Assembly: GCA_030544235.1 (NCBI GenBank)
Contig: CM060461.1
Coordinates: 8,005,449 to 8,069,448 of the forward strand
Direction: 5' to 3'
Length of the DNA: 64,000 nucleotides
Source: Lepturacanthus savala
Taxonomy: Eukaryota > Chordata > Actinopteri > Scombriformes > Trichiuridae
A model generated the notes under the pieces. It had not been told where the DNA came from, did no database searches, and saw only the letters and a program-made list of their open reading frames with translations. The position numbers and the translations under genes were made by a program. Of the stretch, positions 44,001 through 56,000 are shown piece by piece (position 1 is the stretch's first letter; each line of letters opens with the position of its first letter).

Positions 44001-47000
44001 CGGGTAATGAAGCCAAAAACCTTTTTAAGGTTTTAAGATTTACACAGGACTTCAACCCTCAACTTATCATTCACCAGCTCTCTTTCTATCAAGCTCAAAT
44101 AACTTGGAAAATAATGCATAATTGTATCTATTACGTATTAAATGTGAATTGATGTGATGCATTTCCTGTACGTCCTTTCCAACAAGTTAATTCTGCAACT
44201 GGGCATGCAAAAACTCCAATTCCAAGGCTACATCTACAGTAGGTGAGAACTATCAGCTAAAACCCAGTGCAAAATACCCCTAATAAAATGCAAATGCCTG
44301 TACAAACTACAGAACATGGCTTAAATTATTCACTGACGACACTTTGATCATAAGCCCAGCATATCAGGACGTTCTGTCTTTTTTAACAAATTCAGTGTCT
44401 CGAGTGAAGCTGCGTTGTCCACATCGCAATTTATTCTGCAGACCTTTCTCTGGCAGAGCACATGGCCGTACTGTTTTAGCTTAAACTCCAAATGGTCTTC
44501 ATTACGTTGTGTTTTATGTGATGGTTTAGCACAAACACAAGACAGGATCTGCCAAATTCAGGAAATGGCAGAAACGTAGGGGGGATGCGTCCGTCCACTG
44601 ATTTTCCATTGGTTACGGTTCATTAAATGACGAAATGAAGTTTTCCTGCTTCGGTCTTTATCCAGGATTTATTTGATGGAGGCAGGAGCAGAGAAGGCAT
44701 TTTAATATTACCAAAGCTGTGTTGGGTTTCAACCAAGATCATAAAAATATGTTTTTGTTGGTGATAAAGATTCACACATTTTTTTTTTTGAGATTGAATT
44801 TCAAAACAGCACAGACATATCTGTTCTCCAAACCCTTCTTATTGCACAATAATAGCTACAATACTAAATTACAAATAATCCCTATTCATCACACACCTTA
44901 TTCTCTATTTTACAGCATTTATAAAACAGTGGGATATTGTCTAGGGACTGTAAATTACCAGCATATAATTTGAGATAAACTATCCAAATTGGAAAGTCCC
45001 TGTGTCTCTATTAAAACATACTGCTTTGTGTGTTTTTTTTTTTTTATCATTTTTTCATTATTGGTTCATTATCACAGGACACTGATTTGTGATTTTTGAA
45101 AAGTTACCTGGCCTGGTCCCGTGTTCTCAGGGGGGGTTTCAGGCTGCTTTCCGTCCACTGTGGTGTAGTCATACTCACCTGTATAGTAGTCTCCACCCAC
45201 ATTTGTCTGAAATCAGACAAACAATCCATTACTGATTTAGCATGGGTAAATTATTTATTATTTGTAGTTTTATCATTACGCTCAGTACCTTTAGGGGGAC
45301 CTATTTTCATATATATTTGGGATTTATACCATATATTTAGCTAAAAGTACAGCAAAAATAGACAAATATTAAATCGACAGGTAAAGAGAGTAGTATAAGA
45401 TAGAGAGAAATCACATGCCTGTACATATGTTATTCATGACATCAGCCATGATAACTCTATTAGTAGAGGCGTTACCTCAGGCTTGGCTTCTTCAGTCGGG
45501 GGAGTGTCAGTGGTTACCCCTCCTTCACTGTAGTCATAGAACTCACCATATTCATAGTTAGTGTACTGTAAGGAAAGAGGCATGGGGGCACTCAATCAGT
45601 CAGTGCGATCATGTAAATAAGGCAGCACCATATCTCAGAGAGAAATATCGTACATTATTTACATGGCATGTAAGAGCATCTTAAAACTGTTTAAACCATT
45701 AAATTATTAAAATGTTACGTGCCGTCATGTTATTTTGGAAATAACATGGTCAACTTTTAAAGGGGAGGATATCACATCCATATTGGGAAAAAATGAAAGA
45801 TTTTAAATATGGATGCATTTTCCTCAACGCTTCCTCCTCCTTCCCCAAACCACCTGAACGCCACGTGGCCCTAATGAGAGGTTCATGCCTGGAACCGAGC
45901 AAACAGCAATTAAGATTCTTGTTTGCTTCCAACATGTTAGAAGGTTAATGCGCTGCCAGCAAAAGTGTGTCACTTTTTCACACTTTTGTCTGCAACTTTC
46001 AGTTAATAGGCCAATTAAACCCTAAATCTACTGTCCTTATTCGTTGGTATGGGAAATATTTTGTACAGTAAACAGTAGGAGGGTTAATTGTAGTAAAAAA
46101 AAAAAGAAAAGAAAACATAAGAAAAAAACAATGGGGCCCTAGAACAGTGTCAGTGAAAACATGTGTTTTCTCTTATTAATTTCTTAAACAGAACTTTTGC
46201 TTTTGTTGGATTTCCAAAACAACACAGTAGTTATATATATAATATGGTCTGTTTTGTATATTATGTTCCAGTTAATGTACATTTCATAAGTAATTTCGAC
46301 ATAAGCCACCACACAGGATAAATAAATACCATGCATATGACAGACGCCTGAAGTGGCTGATGCCCCTTGTTGCTTTCAAAAAGGACCATTAGCTCTAATT
46401 TGGCATTTGTTGGGGGACTGTTGGACCAGGATATTTTTGTTACATTCTCCTAAAAGACTACTGGTGAAATATGGAAAATACATCCTTATTTTTTTTAATA
46501 GTTACAGCAAATGAGAAGGCCAGTCTCATTTTTCTACACTAAATAAGTAGCAAAGCAAATCATTATGTGGCTCCAGCTTCCTATTTAACAGTCATTAGTC
46601 TGTCATTATTCGTCTCATATTACCTATGACGTACAACTATCTAACAATTCATTTCGATTACCAACACCCAGTGGCATTTATTGCAGTAAAATTATGCAAT
46701 GTGGCCATACTTTTAAGTTCTTGGAACACTGTCAAAAAAGTGGGGAGGTAGATTATGTTAACAGACCAGGCCACGATATGTGTTGCTCTATCAGTGCAGT
46801 GCTAAATATTAGTCCCTGGGCAACTGCTAAGCTCATAAAAATAATACAAGTTCCATGGCCTGCTGCAGCGCTGGGCCTGGCCCTGGTTCAGTGGCCCATG
46901 CAGAGAGAGGTCAACCCTGGCTGGAGCAGGCTAGACTCACTGAGAGGGGAGAAGAGACAAAGCGAGGGGTCAGGGAGAAAGACGGGGAATGAAGGAGGGG

Positions 47001-50000
47001 TTTGTAAAGATTTATGGTGTCGGAGTGCTTGGCCGTGCTGAAGGTCTTCACCACAGACTTGGATGAAAGGAGCGAATGCTGGAGTGTGCTCATAAAAAAA
47101 AGCCCCCTTCTGCATCGCTCTCTCTTCCTCTTTTAAACCCAGCTGCAGACATTTGGCCGACAACTGCGAGGCAGCGTGCTTCAGGTCAAAGGGCATCTTC
47201 AGAGGCTAAGGTCAAAGCCATGCTCTGTGCTTTTAAACAATTGTAGCTGTTTGGTCAAATAAGTATTAAGGGATGTGGATCGGTTAAAAAAAACAAAGCC
47301 ATCAATTCGGTGTGAAATTTATGTCTGACAGAGGACGTATTTTCTTTTTTAATTGTAAAAATATTGAATGTAGGAATGTAGGCAGAACATTCCTCTTATA
47401 ACTGTACAGAAACAGACAATGGCTAAAGCAGATTTACAATGTTTCTGAAAACAAACTACTCCCCGCTGTGTATTTGACAAGCTCCTTGTCTTTGCGTTAC
47501 TGCAGTAACTAGAAGATGAAGCTATATTTTCCAGGCCTGGTACCCACTGTTCAGCCAATATTTTTAAACAGAGAATCCGGCTCCTGATTTTTTTTTTTTT
47601 TTTCTTGAACCGGGGATCCGAAGTCTAGGTTTTCCAGGTACTGGGAGTCTAGCTGGGGAAGGAAAAGCTTAAATTTCCCTGGGAGTCTGGGCAGAGCCTG
47701 CAGAACTCGTTAGTGATATAAATCACGGGGCCACTCCAAAGTGGGCTCAGACTTCGTGGCAGGGAAAGGGAAAAGTTTCCAGTGTGAGCTCATCAGTTAT
47801 TTAGTGAAATACTGAAGGAAAATGTCAGTCCACAGAAAAGGCTTGAACTAGCAGAATGACAAAAAAAAAAAAATTAGGAAAACGAGGCTCTGACGCAAAG
47901 CATTGTATTTCAATTAATAGATCTTCCTTGAGAGGCTACAAGTGATGTTTTGTAGCCAAGGCGAGTAAAATGTGAATTTCAGGAGACAGGTTCAGTGCTC
48001 AGATGTGTTTTGATATATCAGCATGTTTCCATCAGTAAAACAGAACAGAGAAAGACACAGATTAGTGTTGCCATAGAAACCGCCTGTCTCTGTCAAAGTA
48101 CTTATGCCTCAAGGACGTGTTTGTAAAAATGTTTAGAGATCATAGAATTTACAGAGAATATTTTACTTATTTTGGGTTAAAAGCCACATGTGCAACCATT
48201 TTCCCCTGTGCCTCAAAGTATCATTTATTTGCTTTTCCCTCATCTTTCAAAACGAGAAGTTGAAATTCAATTTGACCTTAAATTTGACCTTTCCTTTTGC
48301 AAAAATTGCAATATATATTACTAGTGTTCGTTTTGACTTTTGACAATTATGAGCAACAAAAAGGGAAAAAAAATAAGTTTGCTGGTGTTTCTGTTGCGAT
48401 AGCACTAATTGGCTAAGCTAATGTGGCTACGCCTAGGCTAGCTTATCATAATTTTGAACATTTTTCTTTTTTTTTTTTTACCAGTAGCCTACATGACCAA
48501 AGCTATGCAAGATTGATAAAAAAGTAAAAAAATAAATACATATTTAATTTTAAATACATTTACATTTGTTTTATGTAAAAACATAAAACATTTGTCTTGA
48601 ATGCGATTTGCCGTCTTCTTAGTGTTGCTTTCATCTGTTTGCACAAGGCATCTGTTTTCATGAGGCAATGACTTGTCACATCCTGTAAATTCTCCAAAAA
48701 GAAGATGGCATCTTCCATATCTCTCTCCCCCAGGTAAACATTTTACGAACAATGCAATTCAAATTCTTGTTGAGAAATCTCTGGAACCCCCCCCCCCTCT
48801 ACAAATTTGCTTTTGGTTTATATTTGCAATAAATATTAGAATAATATCTTTAGAATAATAATAATTAGAATAATAATTTTCTGCCTACACTGACAAAAAA
48901 ATGAGTGCAGGAGTATTGAATTTTTTATATTGATCTATTTCATTGTCTTCTATTCAAGGGGATTGGATTGTCCTCCTATTTTATTATCTTACTTCATCCT
49001 TTGCTTCCTATCTTTTACAGAGTACACCCAAGTCTGAAGGCCTTTTTCCAAATTCCTGTTGTCATCCTTCCTAAATCTCTAGTTCCTACATGCTCTCCCT
49101 CCTTGTTTCCCTCCCTCCTGTCCTCACTGCAACTATTCCTCCCTCCTATCGTCTCCCCAGTCCAACCAACCCCAGCAGCCTCCCTCCTTCTCCCCCTTCG
49201 TTGCGGATCATTTCCTCCTTCCCTCCCTCCCTCTGGATAACAACTCCTCCCTACTCCCGTCAATCCGTCTCTCACAGCTCCTTCTTCCCCTCCCCAAGCT
49301 GACCTCGTCCTCAGGTTCCTGAGCCTGGGGGGTGTCGTGGTGACTGGGGGTTTCACAGTCGGGGCTGTAGTGTTCACAGTAGTCATAGGCTGCCCTGGGG
49401 TCCTCCACTATCAGCAGCTGCTGGATGTCACCCTGGAAAAAAAAATAAGGAAAAGAAAAACAGCCTGTCAGCAGAATATAGAGTCACAGTGAATTCCTAC
49501 TTCAAAGTTTTCTTAAATCCTTGATATTCATCAACGTAGAATTCTCCTGGATAATTTACGATACCATAAGCCTTTGTTATAGCCAACAATTTTATTCATT
49601 TCAACTCTGTTACTGAGGAATCCCTTTTTTTTTAGTTTGGCTTAGCAAATAGCTAAAAAATACTACAATACCCAGGAGCCTCAACCACTCACGCTGTTTA
49701 GTAGAAGGAACTCAGAGACCCTAATTGAAGCTGTAGCCAATACAGGACACTTGTAACTGTATCTGACAACAAAACCCCACCCTACAGTAGCTATATTCAC
49801 GCAAAAGTTTATCCAGAATTAGAAAGTGGACTGATTGAAGCTTATTGAGTTTCTACAGAGCCTAATCTTCATCTTCCACACACTGCTAGCAGTGCATGCG
49901 CATAACGGAATTCCAAGCTCTGTGGTTTTCATATGATTGGAAATGCTCATTGGGAGTTAGTTGACCTCGCTCTTTACCCTTTTATGTACACAGGAAACAG

Positions 50001-53000
50001 GAATAGAAGTTTCATGCTCAATGAAGCCTTGGAAGTGCTCCAGCTGCCAATCATATCCCGTAGTCTATGCTGAAATTGAAATTAACTCGTATTTCCTGCA
50101 ACACCGTGACACCCGAAATAACTCCACCTATCTTAAAACCTTACAATCTCACACACTTTTGTTATTTCGGGAGCGCAAATAGTAACCAAATGTTAATGTA
50201 CATGAAGCAGGCACATTCCTCCTGATTCCAACAGCTTCACACCAATGTGGTGATAATAAAACGTGACAATAAAACAACAAGGAGGATGTTGAACAGTTCT
50301 AGAGGCAGTAGTCTCTTGACTATTAATTATATATAAGGTTAGAATTAATAAATCGACGCTATAGCGTCTGTAAGCTTTTAAAGGAGAACTATTATACCGT
50401 CCCCTGACTCAGCCATTAGGGACGGCAAGTCCCCTTACACAGCAGATAAATAACCAAGGTCTGTACTTATCTGAGGCCGTCTGTTTTTCATGAGCTTTTG
50501 GAAAAGGAAATTAGATCCCCACTCCCAACCCTTCCATCAGCCAAAGGCTCTTTTTCCATGATCGTCTCCTAAGGAATTTCTAAACCAGGAACTACTATGC
50601 GGGTTGATGTGCAGGATGTTATCAATACGCAACCATATGGGCACCTCAGCTGACCTGTGACCACCTCTAATGTTGCTGTGACCGGCCTTTATTAAAAGAA
50701 AAAAGTCCTAAGCTAAAAAGAGGTCAAATAAATGGGGAAAATAAATGATGCGTGAAAGGTGAAAGGAGGTCACGATCATGGTGGCAACCTGAAGAGGAAG
50801 CACATACATGCAGATTGTATTAAATTACAGGAGCAAACATCTGTACAAGCTTAGGCCTCTGGAACATATTAGACATTCACTTCCCCTTGCTCCCATCGTC
50901 CATGACCAGTTTTGAAACGGCGACCAGGAAATATCAACATGCTTAACTTTGACCTATAAGCAGAGGGAAGGGTGTTCAGTTTACCTCCGCTGTTGCTTTA
51001 TTAGGCGTGCCAATAATAAATCAGCGGGTATTGGTTATCATTCACTCATGGAGCCCTACATATATTTTGTCATGCCTATCCTTTATGAATTAGGAAGACT
51101 TAGACATCGTAATACACAGGCAGCTGGATTCTCAGGAGATTATGCGGTAACACGATCACACAAGAATCCATTTTACCAGGCTTCATGTTAATCCATTTGT
51201 GTTTGAATGGTGGTTTGGACCAATCAGTTGTCTCACATGATACTTGGATCACAAAGATGACGTCTCACTCAGAACACGATAGGCAGATATTTCGTCCAAT
51301 CACCTGCCAACTTTTTTTTTTCAAAGCACCTGTCTTTTACCGAACAGTTTCCAAGGACAATTTCCCAGATGGTTCTGTGTAACAAACCATCTGTCCATGT
51401 CAGGTTCACAATCCAGAGGATCTTGGCGCAAAACGCAGATCAGGTAAGGAATGCCCCAAAATGTTTGCTGTAAAGTGATAGGGTGTAGATGACTTACAGG
51501 AAGCACTAAAAAAACAAAAACAATTATCTCTCATATTCAACTTCACATCCTTCATACAAAACTTGCTTTAATAAAAGTTTTAGTTTGTTAGTTTTATGTC
51601 ATATTTGTGCAATTAACCAGGCAACAAACTGTCTGGCAGGATTCAGCATTTAGGCTGTCGTGTGTAGCTTTCTGGAAGGACAAGATGCCTCCATACAGCT
51701 GAGATGAACCTCATTAAAACAGTGCTGGACAGCAGTGGCCTGAAGGTTAAAGTGATCTTGTAGCCAAAAGTTTGACAGTTTGAAGCTCGGGCAAAGCAGA
51801 ACAATGAACAAAAAAAAACTACAATGACAAACAGAAGGACTCCAACTAATGACAGTCATTCAGCCACAGCAAGCTGTATGTGCTTTTTATACTTTAGCAC
51901 AGATGGTTCCAAAGTCAGAGCCAGCAACTGAGATGAGTTGACAACACAGACACACAGACGCATCGAGAACCTTTTTCCTTCCAAGACCCTGTTTCCTCTT
52001 CTGTGTCTTCTTCAGTGTCACTTCACTTCTTCACTTCACTTTTCTTTTTTTTTTACCCACAGGAAAAAAAAATGGATGGAGAAGACGTCCAGGAGATTCC
52101 AAAGAACGTCATACAGACCACACACAATCCACTTATCAAGCCAAGTCAGTGATTCCATCACTCCCATACTCCCTGATTGGCTTCTCCCAACCCCCATCTG
52201 CCCCCTCCTCTTTTCTTTTACCCTGTGTGATTCCCTTGTCTGCATCCTGGTGCTTTTGTTGATGTTAGTGTCTGGATTGTATTGCGCATCTCTCTGGCAT
52301 CTGTTGAGGCTCCTCCTCAGAATTCCAGGAATGATCTACGCCAATGCCCTGGCTCTGCTTTGGAGCTGGCAGCGACACAATGGGATAAATCACCCGTCTA
52401 GGCAGAGCATGCAGAGCTGCATTGCTCTTTTTTTTTGAAAGAACACAAAGTAAACACAAGAGTAGTGGAAATAAGTGCTTCGTCGCTTTTTCCACAAGTG
52501 TGCGGGTCTCACATCTAATTTTAAGCTAAGAAATGTGACAGAAACAGCAAACAGACACCGCTGGATTTTCCCCGGGCTAGGCGACCCTGATGTCTGCCTT
52601 AAAGAGTATCACTCCCAAATCATGGCCAACGCCAACTGGGAACAGAAGTCACTTTAGGAAAATAACTGGCAGCTGGACAATCACCTAGTAGTGGGAGGTA
52701 TAAAACAAGACCTCAGCAGACCATTAAATGTGTCCTTGGCACCATACCCTTAGCAATACGTCAAATATGGGCTTCTGAATGAAGGACAGAGGTATGAGGG
52801 ACTTGTGATCAATGGATTACGGGCACACATTACCTCATTCACAAGAAACAAGTACATGCCTGACCTAAAAAATCAAGATGTTCAGTGGTTTTGATGAGAT
52901 GCAGAAGTCTCCCGCTGCACGAGATCAAAGATGACCAGAGGGGAGTTTCCCATCCTGCTTTTGTTAGGCTAATTTGTAAGTATTTCATTTATAACCTCAT

Positions 53001-56000
53001 CAACTTCAGAGTGTTAATTTGAAGAGGGGCGTCTATTTTAGGCCTTCAAGACATTTTGAGCCTCCCAGAGAGGCCGTCTTCCTAGGCTGTGCTTAAGTCT
53101 CTAGTCTCATTTTAAAATCAGTAGAATTACAATGAAATGAGCATTAATTTGTGAAGCTCAAGAGATAAGACTCTCAGCAGTCAGCCGAGAGCTGTTGTCC
53201 GAATTTTAAAACCGCAGTGGCTTTTGCTCGGATGTGCTATTCAATTTCCTCTAAAACCGAAACAAAATAATTAATTTATCTATAATATAATATTAATTGG
53301 CAGTCTGGGCTTCTCATATGTGAGGATTTCCTTTTCTCTGTTTCATATTATTACTTCCACCAAGGAGGTTACATTTTAGCCACTGTTTGTCTGTCTGTCT
53401 GTTTGTCTTTGTTTGTGAGTCTGTTTCTTAGTAAAATACCTCAAAAGATTTTGGCCAGATTTTTGTCAAATTTTGGAATGGTGGGAATGGTACAATGAAC
53501 AGATGATTAAATTCTGGTAATGACCCCGAAGAAATCCTGGTTTCTGGATCACTTTGAATTATTTGTTTTTTGGTAACATTACAGTAAATGGATCTTCAAA
53601 CAGGCACCATCATTTGGGGGCACTTGGTACTGATATCTGGCAACTGCATAGCTTGTTTTCTTTGCATACTCCACCATATATACTAAGAGAGGACTTTGAC
53701 TATAACTACTTTTCATTTCAATAAGTATAAACAAAAATGTCGGGTGGGAGTCACAATATATTTGGTGGAGGTTGGTGCTTTTAAAGTGTTTTTTAATTCA
53801 AAATTAAATAATGTGATTTTTGACTGTTGATCAGACAAAACAAGGCAATGAAGATATCATATGTGCTAAGTAAATTATACAGCTGTTTTTTGACATTTTA
53901 TAGACAAAATACTTAATCAGTGAACTAAGAAAATACAGTAATTGGCAACAATTCATAAATGAAAATGAAGGCCCTTTGTCGCCATGCTCTAAACCAGGGT
54001 TGTCAAACATGCGGCCCAGGGGCCAGAACCGGCCTGCTAAAGGGTCCACTCGATGACTGTACTAATTGTGACCAAAAATGGACCAGTGCCTGTTTCCACA
54101 GAAATGTGAAGTCAGTGAGAATTTTCAGGGCTCAAGGGATAAAACATTTAGGTTTCTGATTTGTATATGGTTTGTAAAACAGGAGATAACTTCACCTGCT
54201 GCTTAAAAAAGTAATTATTGTTCAGAGAGTAAGTGTTTATAAAAGGAATTGCATGCATATGGAATAACTGAAACATCATATTGTTGATAGTGTACTTTTT
54301 TCTTATGTCCTCTCTCATATTTCGTAAATTGAATTTAAATATTTAAAATGTATTTCTTTACATTAAATGGAGGAGTAGAAATGTGTAGCTGTTGTCTTTT
54401 TTTTTTTTTGCACTGGTCTGACCTACTTGAAATCAATTTGTGCCGTATGCAGCCCATGAACTGAATTGAATATGACTCCCCTGCTCTAAGTTATACATAA
54501 ATTATTTATCATTTCAACTAGTGCACAGAAAAACATGTAAGTATATAATTAGGTGGTTGAAAGGTTATTGTCTTGTTAGCCAGGTGCATCATGTCATGTT
54601 GTCTCCAGGAACAGCTGGAGGATATTAAAGCACCTGGAACACACGTTTGGAAATATGCCCAAAGCATCTGCAGTCTGACCCCTTAAATTGCAAATGCATA
54701 TTAGGCAGAGGCTTTCATAAGAAGGCCAAAATCATAAATCATATCTGTCTTAGTCCATGTGATCAGTTTGTGCTTCATAAACCTGCTGCTATTAAAGAGA
54801 CAGTATGCAAAAGATGACAGTGGGTGTATATTAATAACTGACCTTTGTCAGAAACAATGTCTAGGTTACTTAGTTTAATCCAGAGACCTTGCTGTGCTAT
54901 TTTATAGATTTATATATATATATTTATAGCTACTAAAGAAAAGGATTAAATGAATCCTGACAGTATGACTGTGACCGGCCCATGACACCTGAACTTCCCC
55001 TGGCATCATCAGCCAGATGTGGCTGGCTCAGAGGCCTTGCAGACTAATTCTGCTCAAATGAACAGTTTTTTAGGTTTTACTGTACTCCTGCCTGTTTTTG
55101 CTTCAGGTGTATATTGTGCAAACTTGCAGTATCTTCTGTAGCCATAACTTACTCTATTTTCTTTATTTTATCGCTTGCACCAACCTCTGCACTCACATGA
55201 CATACTTTATCATCTAGAAAGCCTGACCAAACTCTGGGAGGGGAGCACAAAGAACAAATAGACAGATGGAATTTCAAAACTGTACAAGGACAACAATTAA
55301 CCACGAAGCAGAGAAGAGGAAAATGTATTTAATACTCTCCAGATTTCTCCCAGCTTTTATCAAATGCAGCCTTTGTGGTCAGCGCAGGGATAAAGTTTCT
55401 TTTCAAGCACTGGGGGCATATGAATGTCTTGCACCCTTCGAATATTAAAACATTTTGTCTGCCAGTAGCTCACAAAATTGTTGAACTGTTTGAACCATCT
55501 GCTTGTCCGCCTGCCCTTTCTTCACTTCTCTCGCTCCTTCGCTCTACAACTCCATTTCCTCACTACACTCTTTTCCATGGGCGACACGGTGGCGCAGGGG
55601 TTAGCGCTGTTGCCTCACAGCAAGAAGGTCGCAGGTTCAAGACCTCCTTGGTCCGGGGTCTGGGACCTTTCTGTGTGGAGTTTGCATGTTCTCCCCGTGT
55701 CTGCGTGGGTTTTCACCGGGTACTCCGGCTTCCTCCCACAGTCCAAAAACATGCTCAGGTTAATTGGCAACTCTAAATTGCCCATAGGTGTGAGTGTGTG
55801 AGTGAATGGTGTGTGTGCCCCACGATTGGCTGGCGACCATCTGGGGTGTATCCCTGCCTCTCGCCGTAACACGCTGGGATAGGCTCCAGCAGACCCCTGC
55901 GACCCTAATGAGGAATAAGCAGGTATAGAAAATGACTGACTGACTGACTCTTTTCCATCAGGTAAAATTAAGAAGCACCTTGGGTCCACAACTTCCTGTC

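Noticed and set aside
46694..47196. Overlapping plus and minus open frames of about 100 codons in intron 5
   Set aside because: No collagen, TSPN or Lys-rich character and no in-frame splice sites that would join exons 5 and 6; not accepted as exon 6B.
51938..52438. 166-codon plus-strand open frame with hydrophobic stretches
   Set aside because: Lies in a pyrimidine-rich part of intron 4. No recognisable domain, no splice context and low-complexity Leu/Ser content fit chance.
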